Position numbers and translations under genes: made by a program
Assembly: GCF_024343735.1 (NCBI RefSeq)
Contig: NZ_RJUE01000061.1
Location: forward strand, 186,001 to 250,000
Direction of reading: 5' to 3'
Length of the DNA stretch: 64,000 nucleotides
DNA from: Lacihabitans sp. CCS-44
GTDB lineage: Bacteria > Bacteroidota > Bacteroidia > Cytophagales > Spirosomataceae
Part shown: piece by piece, positions 53,449 to 62,335 of the stretch
Numbering within the stretch: position 1 is the first letter of the stretch
How the letters are laid out: each line of letters starts with the position of its first letter
Notes under the pieces: model-generated
Seen by the model: only the letters and a program-made list of their open reading frames with translations
Databases searched by the model: none
Told to the model about the DNA's origin: nothing

Positions 53449-54141
53449 ATGTCTCTTGTTTTAGTGCCAACACCCATCGGTAATTTGAAGGATATCACAC
53501 TCAGAGCATTAGATGAGCTGAAAAATGCTGATATAATTCTTGCTGAAGATACCCGTACATCTGGCGTTTTGCTCAAACATTTTGAAATATCTAAGCCACT
53601 TCAGAGTTATCATATTTTTAACGAACACAAGACCGTTCAGAAAATAATTGATATTATGAAATCTGGTAAAAGAATAGCTTTGATATCAGATGCTGGAACA
53701 CCGGGCATTTCTGATCCAGGCTTTTTGCTGGTGAGGGCATGCGTTCAGAATGAGATTGAGGTTATTTGTTTGCCTGGTGCTACAGCCTTAATCCCGGCTT
53801 TGGTCGTATCAGGATTTCCTACTGATAGTTTTGCTTTTGAAGGATTTTTACCTGTAAAAAAAGGAAGGCAGACCAAGTTGACTGAACTCAAAGATGAAAA
53901 AAGGACAATGGTGTTTTATGAATCTCCACACAGGCTGGTTAAAACACTCGAAAACTTTATAGCGTATTTTGGTGGAGAACGAACAGCCTCTGTGAGTAGA
54001 GAAATTTCTAAACTGCATGAGGAAACCGTCAGAGGTACTTTATCAGAAATTCTTGCTATTTTTGCAACTCGAACCGTAAAGGGCGAGATAGTAATGATCG
54101 TTGAAGGTAATAATTCAAAAAAAACTAAACATGAAAGTTGA
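53449..54141 (+). CDS. rsmI: 16S rRNA (cytidine(1402)-2'-O)-methyltransferase
   Basis: 230 aa tetrapyrrole-methylase-fold enzyme. LVLVPTPIGNLKDITLRALDEL at the start, AEDTRTSGVLLKHF, ALISDAGTPGISDPG and VFYESPHRLVKTLENF are family signatures. Together with RsmH it modifies C1402 in the P site of 16S rRNA. Its end overlaps fabG by 11 bp, an unusual coupling of rRNA modification and fatty acid synthesis. Confidence 0.95.
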   Translation: MSLVLVPTPIGNLKDITLRALDELKNADIILAEDTRTSGVLLKHFEISKPLQSYHIFNEHKTVQKIIDIMKSGKRIALISDAGTPGISDPGFLLVRACVQNEIEVICLPGATALIPALVVSGFPTDSFAFEGFLPVKKGRQTKLTELKDEKRTMVFYESPHRLVKTLENFIAYFGGERTASVSREISKLHEETVRGTLSEILAIFATRTVKGEIVMIVEGNNSKKTKHES

Positions 54142-54874
54142 AAACAAAACCGTTTTAATAACAGGTGCTTCGAGAGGTATTGGTAAGTCTATCGCTGAAG
54201 AATTTGCAAAAAATGGAGCCAATGTGGCTTTTACGTATTTGTCGTCTGTAGAGAAAGGTCAAGCCCTTGAGGTAGAATTGAGTCAATATGGAACAAAAAT
54301 TAAAGGATATCGATCAGATGCCTCAGATTATACCTCAGCGGAGCAATTAGTGACCGACGTAGTAGCTGATTTTGGCAATTTAGATATTTTGATAAACAAT
54401 GCTGGCGTAACCCGCGACACTTTGCTAATGCGTATGTCAGAAGATCAATGGGATGATGTTTTAAGGATAAATTTGAAATCTGTTTTTAATCTTACCAAAG
54501 CGGCCACCAAACCAATGATGAGAGCCAAAGCAGGATCAATCATAAATATCACTTCAGTAGTTGGCCTAATGGGTAACGCCGGTCAGGCAAATTATTCGGC
54601 TTCTAAGGCTGGTATTTTAGGCTTTACTAAATCTGTTGCAAAAGAATTAGGCTCGCGTAATATCAGAAGCAATGCCGTGGCTCCGGGTTTTATTGAAACA
54701 GAAATGACAGGTGAGTTGAATGAAGAGCAATTGAAAGAATGGACGAAGTCTATTCCGCTTAAAAGAGCTGGCCAAGGAAAAGATATTGCAAATGCATGCC
54801 TTTTCTTGGGGTCTGACGCTTCGTCATATATTACTGGACAAGTTTTGGTTGTTGATGGTGGTATGTTAATGTAA
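54131..54874 (+). CDS. fabG: 3-oxoacyl-[acyl-carrier-protein] reductase
   Basis: 247 aa short-chain dehydrogenase. VLITGASRGIGKSIAEEFA nucleotide loop, NNAG at about 85, catalytic Ser in ITSVVGLMG, and YSASKAG with Tyr-x3-Lys, then VAPGFIETEMT and SSYITGQVLVVDGGMLM. It reduces 3-ketoacyl-ACP with NADPH in fatty acid elongation. I chose ATG 54131 over an upstream extension that lies inside rsmI. Confidence 0.93.
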   Translation: MKVENKTVLITGASRGIGKSIAEEFAKNGANVAFTYLSSVEKGQALEVELSQYGTKIKGYRSDASDYTSAEQLVTDVVADFGNLDILINNAGVTRDTLLMRMSEDQWDDVLRINLKSVFNLTKAATKPMMRAKAGSIINITSVVGLMGNAGQANYSASKAGILGFTKSVAKELGSRNIRSNAVAPGFIETEMTGELNEEQLKEWTKSIPLKRAGQGKDIANACLFLGSDASSYITGQVLVVDGGMLM

Positions 54875-54915
54875 TTTTGACTCAAAATCCTCGAATAATA
54901 GAAAAGAGCTAAATA

Positions 54916-57003
54916 ATGAAACCCGAAATAGTATCACAAACTCCATTATGGTATGTTTTTTTATGCCTTGGTTTGGGTTTGTTATTCGCTCTTTTTACTT
55001 ACTACAGGATAAAAGGTTTTAACAAGAATCAAAAACTGATTTTAGCTGCCTTAAGAGGAATTTTGACCTTTTTGGTAGCTTATCTTTTGTTAAATCCACT
55101 CATCAAAACCATATCTAATAATGTGATTAAGCCGAAAGTTGTCCTTGTTTTGGATAATTCAAGGTCTATGACAAATGGAGGCAAAAAAGCTATTGATGAG
55201 GTGTTTGAAGGAATTTTGGCTTTAAAAGAAAGTCTCATCGAAAAAGGCTTCGATTTAGAGTTGAAGTCGCTGGGAGAAGATAAAATAGATGACATTAAGT
55301 CAACAAAGTTCAATGTTAAAAAGTCAAATCTTTCAAGCGTTCTATTTGATTTAAAGAACAATTACGAAGGCCAGAATTTAAGTGATGTAATAATTGTATC
55401 TGATGGAATTATTAATGACGGCGTTTCTCCTACATTTCAAAAGTATCCGTACAATATTCATACTGTCGGTTTTGGCGACACCACCCTCAAAAAAGACCTT
55501 TTGATTTCAGGTATTGCAGCAAATAAACTGGCTTATTTGGGCAACAAGTTCACGGTAAATGTTGATATATCGGCCTATCTATTGCCTGGAAAACTCACCT
55601 CGGTTTCTATCAAAGACGGCACAGGAAAGGTTCTTTCTCAAAAACAGATTAGTATTTCTAAAAAGGAAGATTTTCAGAGTCTGTCCTTTGAACTTTCAGC
55701 CGACAGGGTAGGTAAACAAAGATATATTGCTGATGTAAAGGTTGTTGAAGGTGAATATTCAGTCAAAAATAACGTTAAAGAGTTTATAGTAGACGTTGTG
55801 AATGGAAAAGAAAAGATACTTTTCTTGGCATTTGCTCCTCATCCTGACATAAAAGCTTTTAAAAACATCATTGAGAAAAATGATCTTTTTGAGCTGCAGG
55901 TTCAAATTATACAGTCTACCGAGCCAAGTCAAATTGGCAAAGATCCCTTTGATATTTTGATTTTGCATCAAGTACCCGATGCTTATGGTTCTTCTACAGG
56001 AATAGTTAGTACGCTTTTATCCAAGAAAAAACCGACATTTTTTGTGGTGGGGAGTAAAACCAATATTCAGGCATTCAACGGTATGCAGAATGTGGTTGGG
56101 ATAAATTCTCAGATAAACAGATTGGACAAAACAACAGGGCAAATTAATAACCTGTTTCAAAGATTCAATATTTCATCTAACACTGAAAATTTGTTAGAAA
56201 AACTGCCACCAGTTTCTGTTCCATTTGGCGAATACAAGCCATTTCCAGGCACAGAAGTTCTTCTTTTTCAGAAGATTGGAAACATCAATACCGGAAGACC
56301 ATTACTTGCAATGAATTTGAGTGGCGAAGTAAACAATGCAGTGTTTTTGGGAGAAGGAATATGGCAATGGAGATTAGAGGAGTTTTCTTTGAATGAACGT
56401 CAGACAGAGATAGACGAACTGATAATCAAAACATTACAGTTGTTATCTATTAAAGAAGATAAAAGCAAGTTGCGGGTTTATCCTACTTTAGAAATTTTTA
56501 ATATTGATCAAAAGATTGGTTTTGAAGCTGAGGCTTACAACAATATATTTGAAAGGATATATGATCAGAGTGTCTCAATGAAAATAAGGACCGAAAATGG
56601 TCAAGATAAGACTTATAACTTTAAAATAACCAAAGAATCTTCGAGGTTTGAACTCTCCAATTTACCAGCGGGTCTCTATACTTTTACTGCAGAGGCAGTT
56701 ATTCTAGGAAAAAAAGAAGCCACCACGGGTCAGTTTTTAGTAACCCAATCTGACTTAGAATTGGAAAACCTTGTTGCCGACCATAATGTTCTGAGGACCT
56801 TATCCAATGAAAACAATGGCGATTTTGTCAATTACAAAAATATCATTGAACTTCGCAAAAGCTTAGAAAATAAAGGATTGGTCAATAAAGTTGTCAGCAA
56901 TGAAGAACTTAAGGATTTTATAAACCTCCGTTGGATTCTGGCTTTATTGATAGCTTTTGCTGCCATCGAATGGGCACTTAGAAAATACTTTGGAGGTTAT
57001 TGA
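54916..57003 (+). CDS. VWA-domain-like inner-membrane protein
   Basis: 695 aa. Two N-terminal membrane segments (about 11-28 and 41-63) are followed by a von Willebrand A-like region starting VVLVLDNSRSM, with the DxSxS MIDAS pattern, and VIIVSDGIINDG. Beta-rich repeats of unclear type fill the middle, and a C-terminal membrane segment (about 670-690) ends the protein. The layout resembles BatA/BatB-adjacent membrane proteins of Bacteroidota, often linked to MoxR ATPases, but none is here. Function unknown. 41 bp after fabG, possibly co-transcribed. Confidence 0.7.
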   Translation: MKPEIVSQTPLWYVFLCLGLGLLFALFTYYRIKGFNKNQKLILAALRGILTFLVAYLLLNPLIKTISNNVIKPKVVLVLDNSRSMTNGGKKAIDEVFEGILALKESLIEKGFDLELKSLGEDKIDDIKSTKFNVKKSNLSSVLFDLKNNYEGQNLSDVIIVSDGIINDGVSPTFQKYPYNIHTVGFGDTTLKKDLLISGIAANKLAYLGNKFTVNVDISAYLLPGKLTSVSIKDGTGKVLSQKQISISKKEDFQSLSFELSADRVGKQRYIADVKVVEGEYSVKNNVKEFIVDVVNGKEKILFLAFAPHPDIKAFKNIIEKNDLFELQVQIIQSTEPSQIGKDPFDILILHQVPDAYGSSTGIVSTLLSKKKPTFFVVGSKTNIQAFNGMQNVVGINSQINRLDKTTGQINNLFQRFNISSNTENLLEKLPPVSVPFGEYKPFPGTEVLLFQKIGNINTGRPLLAMNLSGEVNNAVFLGEGIWQWRLEEFSLNERQTEIDELIIKTLQLLSIKEDKSKLRVYPTLEIFNIDQKIGFEAEAYNNIFERIYDQSVSMKIRTENGQDKTYNFKITKESSRFELSNLPAGLYTFTAEAVILGKKEATTGQFLVTQSDLELENLVADHNVLRTLSNENNGDFVNYKNIIELRKSLENKGLVNKVVSNEELKDFINLRWILALLIAFAAIEWALRKYFGGY

Positions 57004-57009
57004 TTCTGC

Positions 57010-58287
57010 TCATGACAGAATCAATTCTTTGCTAGACTTCTCAGTAAACCTGCGTTTTACCAGCTCTCTGTCCATTTTACCCATTTTTTCAAGTTGCATA
57101 TAGATGTGGTTTATCATTTGAAGTAGATTATCTATATCAGATAAAGTAATATATCTAGAAAGAGTAATTCTAATTCCTGTTTTGTTTTTAGGTACACTTG
57201 GAAATGTGCAAGGTGAAACAAAAAATCCACTATCTAAAAGTGCTTTAGCAGTGAATGCCGTATTTTCTGTGCTTCCAGATCCTATAAAGAAAATGGGTGT
57301 TGCATGATTTCCACTTAACGGAAGATTCAATTGGTTTGCCTTTTTCCAGAAGTATTCAATTTTTCGCTTTAAATCCAGCTGTAAATCAGCAAATTCGGGT
57401 CTCATATGTATTTCTGCAGACTTTATAGCAGCGGCAGCAGCGGCAGGATGGGGCGGGCCAGAGAAAATCATCGTCTTTCCAAGATTTTTTACCAGTTCTT
57501 TTGAAGCTTTGTCTGGGTATACCATCAGTCCTCCGCCAGTCCCAAATCCCTTCGACATTGACATTCCAATAAAAAGTTTTTCATGGAAAGGTATTTCATT
57601 TAGTACATAGCCAATCCCTTTTTTTCCAGTCCAACTAGTTCCATGGGCGTCATCTGCATATACATAAAACTGCTCATATTTATTCATCAAAAACTCGAGT
57701 TCCTTCATAGGTGCCCCGTCTCCCATCATGGAATAAATTCCATCAATCATATACCAAACGTTGTCGTATTTGGCACTGAGTATTTTTATTCTTTCTTCTA
57801 ATAAATCCAGTCTGCTGTGTCTGAGTATTTCTATATGATCTCCATTGTTTCTCATCATGTTTACTGCAGTTTGCATACTGCTATGAACATAATTGTCTAG
57901 AATGATAGCATCATTTCTTCCAACAAGTATCGGTAAATTAGATATATGAGCAAATGTTGTTGAGGTTGTTACATTTACTGGTTTTTCAAACATTTCCTCT
58001 AATTTTTCTTCCATTTGCTCGAATAGCTCTAGCCCAACAAAAGTCCTAGATGAAGAAAAGTACATCCCATATTTGTCAATCGCATTTTTTGCAGCTTCTT
58101 TTATTTCTTCGTTTTGGTCAAGTCCCATATAGCTGCAGTTGCCAAAAAAAACAGTTTCTTTGCCACTCAACATTAAACTTCTGCCATCATAATCATCGTT
58201 TTTGGCAACTGCTCTTACTATCCCTAAACTTCTTCCGTATTCAAATGTGGAATTTATCAGTTCAAGTTCTTTGGTCATTTTTTTCAT
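57010..58287 (-). CDS. Alpha-oxoamine synthase family PLP enzyme
   Basis: 425 aa from ATG 58287 (an upstream extension to 58368 lacks homology signs; ATG 58278 is another option). AOS-family marks: FGNCSYMGLDQNEEIKEAA near the N-terminus, substrate region SSSRTFVGLELFEQME, DDAHGTSWTGKKGIG, the PLP Lys in SMSKGFGTGGG, FSGPPHPAAAAAA and RITLSRYITLSDIDNLL. AOS enzymes join an amino acid and an acyl thioester (KAPA, KBL, serine palmitoyl, CqsA, cysteate acyltransferase). The substrate is not readable. Cysteate plus acyl-CoA, the first step of sulfonolipid synthesis in Cytophagales, is a candidate. No biotin genes are adjacent. Confidence 0.75.
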   Translation of the reverse strand: MKKMTKELELINSTFEYGRSLGIVRAVAKNDDYDGRSLMLSGKETVFFGNCSYMGLDQNEEIKEAAKNAIDKYGMYFSSSRTFVGLELFEQMEEKLEEMFEKPVNVTTSTTFAHISNLPILVGRNDAIILDNYVHSSMQTAVNMMRNNGDHIEILRHSRLDLLEERIKILSAKYDNVWYMIDGIYSMMGDGAPMKELEFLMNKYEQFYVYADDAHGTSWTGKKGIGYVLNEIPFHEKLFIGMSMSKGFGTGGGLMVYPDKASKELVKNLGKTMIFSGPPHPAAAAAAIKSAEIHMRPEFADLQLDLKRKIEYFWKKANQLNLPLSGNHATPIFFIGSGSTENTAFTAKALLDSGFFVSPCTFPSVPKNKTGIRITLSRYITLSDIDNLLQMINHIYMQLEKMGKMDRELVKRRFTEKSSKELILS

Positions 58288-58486
58288 TAAATAATAGTTA
58301 TTTTTAATATTATTAAGACAATGACTATACCAAAAAACTAATTTTTTAGTCAAATTGACGTAAGTCAATAAGAATACTTCTTTATTTCTTTCTTTGTATA
58401 ATATTGATTTTTTTTACGAACTATAATTTTGTAGAAATGAAAAAAATGTTTGTAGGCTAAATTTTATGGTGTTTTAAAACGTTTTG

Positions 58487-58494
58487 TATTTTTG
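58487..58494 (+). promoter_or_regulatory. -7 box before the DUF4403 gene
   Basis: TATTTTTG, 20 bp before the TTG start at 58515, giving a leader of about 14 nt. No clear -33. Confidence 0.45.
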
Positions 58495-58514
58495 CATTAA
58501 ATAATAAGATTCAA

Positions 58515-59897
58515 TTGAATAAAGTATTAAGTATTTTTCTGCTTCTGTGTTTTAAAAGTGTATTTTCTCAAACCAACCTTCCACAGCCGACCATTCCTGA
58601 GAAACCAGTGGTTTTTGAGAAAAAGCCATCCATCATAAGTATTCCTATTGACATTTCGATAGAAGATTTGCAGAGTAAAATCAATTCAGGAATGCCGAAT
58701 CTGATTTACGAAGACAATAGTTTTGAGGATAATCAAAATGATGAACTTAAAGCCAAGGTGTGGCGAAAAGGGAATTTGATATTTACGAGTGTGGTCAATG
58801 ATGTACTAACCTACGAAGTGCCTTTGAAAGTTTGGGCACAAAAAAGAATTTCGGTTTTAGGTGTATCTCAGGCTCCAGCTACTGAGTTTGAACTCAAGCT
58901 CAAATTCTCCTCAAAATTTGGAATTACATCAGACTACAGTATTCAAACCATCACCAATGGTCTTGGTTATGAATGGATTACGAAGCCAGTTTTGAAGTAT
59001 TCTTATGTAGAAATACCGATTGGGCCAGTAATTGGCAAACTCATCAGTAATAATTTGGCCACTTTTGCAAAGCAAATAGACCAAACGATTAAAGATAATT
59101 ACTCGTTGAAACCTTATGTGATAGAAGCGTGGAATACTGCTCAAAAACCTTTTTTGGCATCCGAAGAATACAATACTTGGGTTAAATTAGAGCCTTTGGA
59201 TGTCTATTTTACGCCTTTAAAAGCAGTGGGCAAAAGCTTGAAATCTACCTTTGGTCTAAAAATATTTGTGGAAACTTTAGTTGGAACGCCAATCTACACG
59301 CCCAAGCAAATTCTTACGATTCCCAATCTTAAGTCCGTATCATCTATTTCGGATGTATTTGAAGTTCAACTTTTCAACGTGATTTCCTTTGAAGAAGCCA
59401 CCAAAATAAGTAGGAATATGTTTTTGGGACAAGTGTACGACTTCAAAAATGGCAAATACAAAATAGAAGTTACAGATCTGGAAATAAAACCTGATGGAGA
59501 ATATCTTTCGTTGGTCACCACCACCAAAGGAAGCTTCAAGGGGCAAATATTCTTGAAAGGTATACCTGTTTATGACCCATTGAAGAAATTGGTGGTTTTG
59601 ACTAAAACTGAATTAGACATAAAGACCAAAAATGTTTTGCACAAAGCAGGTGCCTGGCTTTTGGAAGGTACTCTAGAAAAGAAAATTGAAAGTGAGTTTG
59701 GTCTACCAGTAACTGACATTATCGAATTTGGCAAACAATCAGTTTTACAAACCATAAACTCGGAGATTTCGAAAGGCATAAAAATGAAGGGAGAAATATT
59801 TTCCGTAGTTCCTGATCAAGTCAAAGTTGCTGAAAATGGAATTCTTGCAACTGTCATTGCAAAAGCAAAGGTAGAATTAGTTGTAAAAGGAATGTAA
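58515..59897 (+). CDS. DUF4403 family protein
   Basis: 460 aa with a TTG start (no in-frame ATG before the signal peptide). Signal peptide about 1-18 (SVFS-Q), then Pro-rich linker and a beta-rich body: SIISIPIDISIEDLQSKINSGMPNLIYED, VLTYEVPLKVWAQKRISVLGV. DUF4403 proteins are periplasmic or outer-membrane-facing in Bacteroidota and resemble lipid-binding tubular domains, but function is unestablished. Ends just before RNase P RNA. Confidence 0.85.
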   Translation: MNKVLSIFLLLCFKSVFSQTNLPQPTIPEKPVVFEKKPSIISIPIDISIEDLQSKINSGMPNLIYEDNSFEDNQNDELKAKVWRKGNLIFTSVVNDVLTYEVPLKVWAQKRISVLGVSQAPATEFELKLKFSSKFGITSDYSIQTITNGLGYEWITKPVLKYSYVEIPIGPVIGKLISNNLATFAKQIDQTIKDNYSLKPYVIEAWNTAQKPFLASEEYNTWVKLEPLDVYFTPLKAVGKSLKSTFGLKIFVETLVGTPIYTPKQILTIPNLKSVSSISDVFEVQLFNVISFEEATKISRNMFLGQVYDFKNGKYKIEVTDLEIKPDGEYLSLVTTTKGSFKGQIFLKGIPVYDPLKKLVVLTKTELDIKTKNVLHKAGAWLLEGTLEKKIESEFGLPVTDIIEFGKQSVLQTINSEISKGIKMKGEIFSVVPDQVKVAENGILATVIAKAKVELVVKGM

Positions 59898-59915
59898 AAG
59901 CCCTAAATTGCAGTC

Positions 59916-60256
59916 GAAATAAGCTGACCTATCGCCAGATTATTTATAATTTGGAGGAAAGTCCGAACAACACAGAGCATCATGCTACTTAACGGGTAGG
60001 GGAGAATTCGTTCTCTACAGATAGTGCCACAGAAAATTACCGCCATATTTCGGTGTGGTAAGGGTGAAAAGGCGGTGTAAGAGACCACCGGTAGACTTGT
60101 AAAACGATACGCATAGGTAAACCTCATGAGTTGAAAGACCAAATAAACCGACGTTAAAGGGTAGCTCGCTCAAGTCGGAGGGTAGGTTGATAGAGGTTTT
60201 GAGTAATCAATTCCCTAGATAAATGATAGGATAGAACAGAATTCGGCTTATTAGCT
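59916..60256 (+). ncRNA. rnpB: RNase P RNA, type A
   Basis: Conserved core blocks are readable in order: GGAGGAAAGTCCGAACAAC near 59955 (CR-I/P4 5' side), ACAGAAAATTACCGCC near 60029, AAGGGTGAAAAGGCGGTGTAAGAGACCACCGG near 60060, and the 3' block ATAGAACAGAATTCGGCTTA near 60230. P1 pairs AATAAGCTGA (59918-59927) with TCGGCTTATT (60243-60252). Catalytic RNA that trims tRNA 5' ends, including tRNA-Ser above. Ends are estimated from P1. It lies between DUF4403 and the rpsP promoter. Confidence 0.93.
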
Positions 60257-60264
60257 TATTTCAT

Positions 60265-60295
60265 TTTGTATTTTAAAAAATAATAACTAATTTTG
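60265..60295 (+). promoter_or_regulatory. Consensus promoter of rpsP-rimM-trmD
   Basis: TTTG (60265-60268), 19-nt spacer, TAATTTTG (60288-60295). It gives a leader of about 45 nt before ATG 60347. Confidence 0.8.
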
Positions 60296-60346
60296 CACTC
60301 CAAATTTAAAATAGGGACGGGTTCCCATTAATAAAATAACAAGCAA

Positions 60347-60970
60347 ATGGCAGTTAAAATTAGATTAGCAAGAAGAGGTCGTAACAAAATGCCTATTTAC
60401 GACATCGTTGTTGCAGATGCTCGTGCACCACGTGATGGTAGATTTATCGAGAAATTGGGTCAATACAACCCACATGCTACACCAGCAATCGTTACATTGA
60501 AAAATGACAGAGCATTGTACTGGTTACAAGTAGGAGCTCAACCAACAGATACTACAAGAAAAATCTTGAGTGTTAATGGTGTGATGTTCAAAAAACACCT
60601 TCAGATTGGTGTTGACAAAGGTGCGATCACGCAAGAGCAAGCAGACGCTAAGTTTGAGACTTGGTCTAAAGCGAAAGAAGAAATTAGATCGCAAAAAATT
60701 GCGAAATTGAACTCTTCAAAAGAGGCTACTAGGTCAGCAGCATTTGATGCAGAACGTAAGAAAAAAGAAGACAAAGTGGCTGCAATTGCAAAAGCAGAGG
60801 CGGACTTAATCGCTGCTTCGGCTCCAGTAGTGGAAGAAGAAGTGGTTGAAGCTGTAGCTGAAGAAACAGCAGTTGAAGAAGTTGTAGTTGAGACTCCTGC
60901 AGTTGAAGAAGCTCCAGCAGCAGAAGTTGCTCCTGAGGCAGCGGCAGAAGAAACTCCAGCAGCAGAATAA
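60347..60970 (+). CDS. rpsP: 30S ribosomal protein S16 with long acidic tail
   Basis: 207 aa. The first 80-90 residues are a normal S16 ([42 protein letters not shown]). The C-terminal extension is first Lys-rich helical, then a low-complexity Ala/Glu/Val/Pro tail from about residue 155. Such extensions are usual in Bacteroidota but this is on the long side. S16 assists early 30S assembly. First gene of the canonical rpsP-rimM-trmD cluster. Confidence 0.95.
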   Translation: MAVKIRLARRGRNKMPIYDIVVADARAPRDGRFIEKLGQYNPHATPAIVTLKNDRALYWLQVGAQPTDTTRKILSVNGVMFKKHLQIGVDKGAITQEQADAKFETWSKAKEEIRSQKIAKLNSSKEATRSAAFDAERKKKEDKVAAIAKAEADLIAASAPVVEEEVVEAVAEETAVEEVVVETPAVEEAPAAEVAPEAAAEETPAAE

Positions 60971-60994
60971 TTGCCTTAAAAGCATTCAATAATA

Positions 60995-61024
60995 ATCCTC
61001 GCTCAAACGGCGGGGATTTTTTTT
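60995..61024 (+). terminator. Hairpin with T run between rpsP and rimM
   Basis: ATCCTCGC (60995-61002) pairs with GCGGGGAT (61010-61017), 7-nt loop, then T run. It could terminate most rpsP transcripts, so that the abundant ribosomal protein and the low-copy enzymes are made in different amounts. Confidence 0.75.
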
Positions 61025-61033
61025 AGTTAAAAT

Positions 61034-61564
61034 ATGCAGAAATCAGAGTGTTTTTCTTTAGGTAAAATTACCAAACCTCACGGATTGAAGGGAGAGGTTA
61101 CGATATGGCTAGACGTGGACGTTCCAGAAAATTATATTGGACTGGATGCCCTTTTTTTAGAAATAAAAGGGCAGTTGGTGCCGTTTATTATTGAGGAATT
61201 GCAGGTTAGAGGCAAAAAATCTATTGTCAAGTTTGAAGATATCAATACCATTGAGGCTACTGAAATGATCATTGATGCAGAGGCTTATTTACCTGTAAAA
61301 AAATTACCAAAACTCAAGGGTAAGCAGTTTTACTATCACGAGGTCATTGGGTACAAAATATTTGATAATACTACCCAGAAAGATTTAGGAGAACTCAAGG
61401 CTATATACGAAAGCACCGGACAGGATCTTTTTGCAGTAGATATCAATGAGTCTGAGGTTTTGATTCCTATTGTCGATGATTTTTTAGACTTGGTAGATCA
61501 TGCCACTAAACAAATAAATGTATCACTTCCTGATGGCTTATTAGATATTTATTTAAATCAATAA
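61034..61564 (+). CDS. rimM: Ribosome maturation factor RimM
   Basis: 176 aa with the N-terminal RimM beta-barrel (SLGKITKPHGLKGEVTIWLD) and C-terminal PRC-barrel (LGELKAIYESTGQDLFAVDIN, then VLIPIVDDFLDLVDHATKQINVSLPDGLLDIY). It binds S19 and helps mature the 30S head. Six bases before trmD. Confidence 0.95.
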   Translation: MQKSECFSLGKITKPHGLKGEVTIWLDVDVPENYIGLDALFLEIKGQLVPFIIEELQVRGKKSIVKFEDINTIEATEMIIDAEAYLPVKKLPKLKGKQFYYHEVIGYKIFDNTTQKDLGELKAIYESTGQDLFAVDINESEVLIPIVDDFLDLVDHATKQINVSLPDGLLDIYLNQ

Positions 61565-61569
61565 GATTT

Positions 61570-62247
61570 ATGAAAATCGATATTATATCTTGTCAGCCAG
61601 GTTTAATTGATGGCTTTTTTTCTCAATCAATAGTAAAAAACGCAATCCAGAACAATTTTGTAGAAATAAACACACACGACCTCAGGCCATTTGGTAATGG
61701 CAATTATCGACAAATAGATGATTATCAGTATGGAGGCGGAGCTGGGATGGTTTTAATGATAGAACCACTTGCAAAACTCATAAGACAACTTCAAGAAAAA
61801 ACAACATACGATCAAGTAATTTATCTAACTCCCGACGGAAAAACGCTAAATCAAAAGTCAGTCAATAAGCTATCTTTATCAAAGAATTTATTGATGATTT
61901 GTGGGCATTATAAGGGAATAGATGAAAGAGTTAGAGAGCTTTTTGTAACTCAAGAAATCTCCATTGGTGATTATGTACTTTCTGGTGGAGAAATTGCTGC
62001 AGCAGTGCTTACGGATGCTATTGTTAGGTTGATTCCTGGAGTTATAAACGACGAAACATCCGCACTAACAGATTCATTTCAAGATGATTTACTCGCACCA
62101 CCCGTTTATACCCGCCCAGCAGACTTTGAAGGCACGAAAGTACCTGAGATTTTGATGTCAGGTAACGAGAAGTTAATCAACGATTGGCGACTCGAAAAAT
62201 CTATCGAAAGAACCACCCAAAGGAGGCCCGATTTATTGACAAAATGA
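61570..62247 (+). CDS. trmD: tRNA (guanine-N1)-methyltransferase
   Basis: 225 aa SPOUT enzyme. YQYGGGAGMVLMIEPL, MICGHYKGIDERVRELFVTQEISIGDYVLSGGE (the knot with the SAM site) and LLAPPVYTRPADFEG are diagnostic. It methylates G37 of tRNAs next to the anticodon to prevent frameshifting. Last gene of the rpsP cluster. Confidence 0.96.
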   Translation: MKIDIISCQPGLIDGFFSQSIVKNAIQNNFVEINTHDLRPFGNGNYRQIDDYQYGGGAGMVLMIEPLAKLIRQLQEKTTYDQVIYLTPDGKTLNQKSVNKLSLSKNLLMICGHYKGIDERVRELFVTQEISIGDYVLSGGEIAAAVLTDAIVRLIPGVINDETSALTDSFQDDLLAPPVYTRPADFEGTKVPEILMSGNEKLINDWRLEKSIERTTQRRPDLLTK

Positions 62248-62278
62248 TTGCATATTTTGAGAGAAATTTGTATTTTTG
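62248..62278 (+). promoter_or_regulatory. Promoter of gyrA
   Basis: TTG (62248-62250), 20-nt spacer, TATTTTTG (62271-62278), with a leader of about 50 nt before ATG 62336. Confidence 0.65.
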
Positions 62279-62335
62279 AAAGAAATTAAAAGAATCTTAA
62301 TTACTAAATATTTTTAGAATCCTTCACCCCAATTT

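Noticed and set aside
60729-60989. Leu/Gln-rich minus-strand frame across the S16 tail
   Set aside because: Reverse complement of the repetitive Ala/Glu codons; composition is an artefact.
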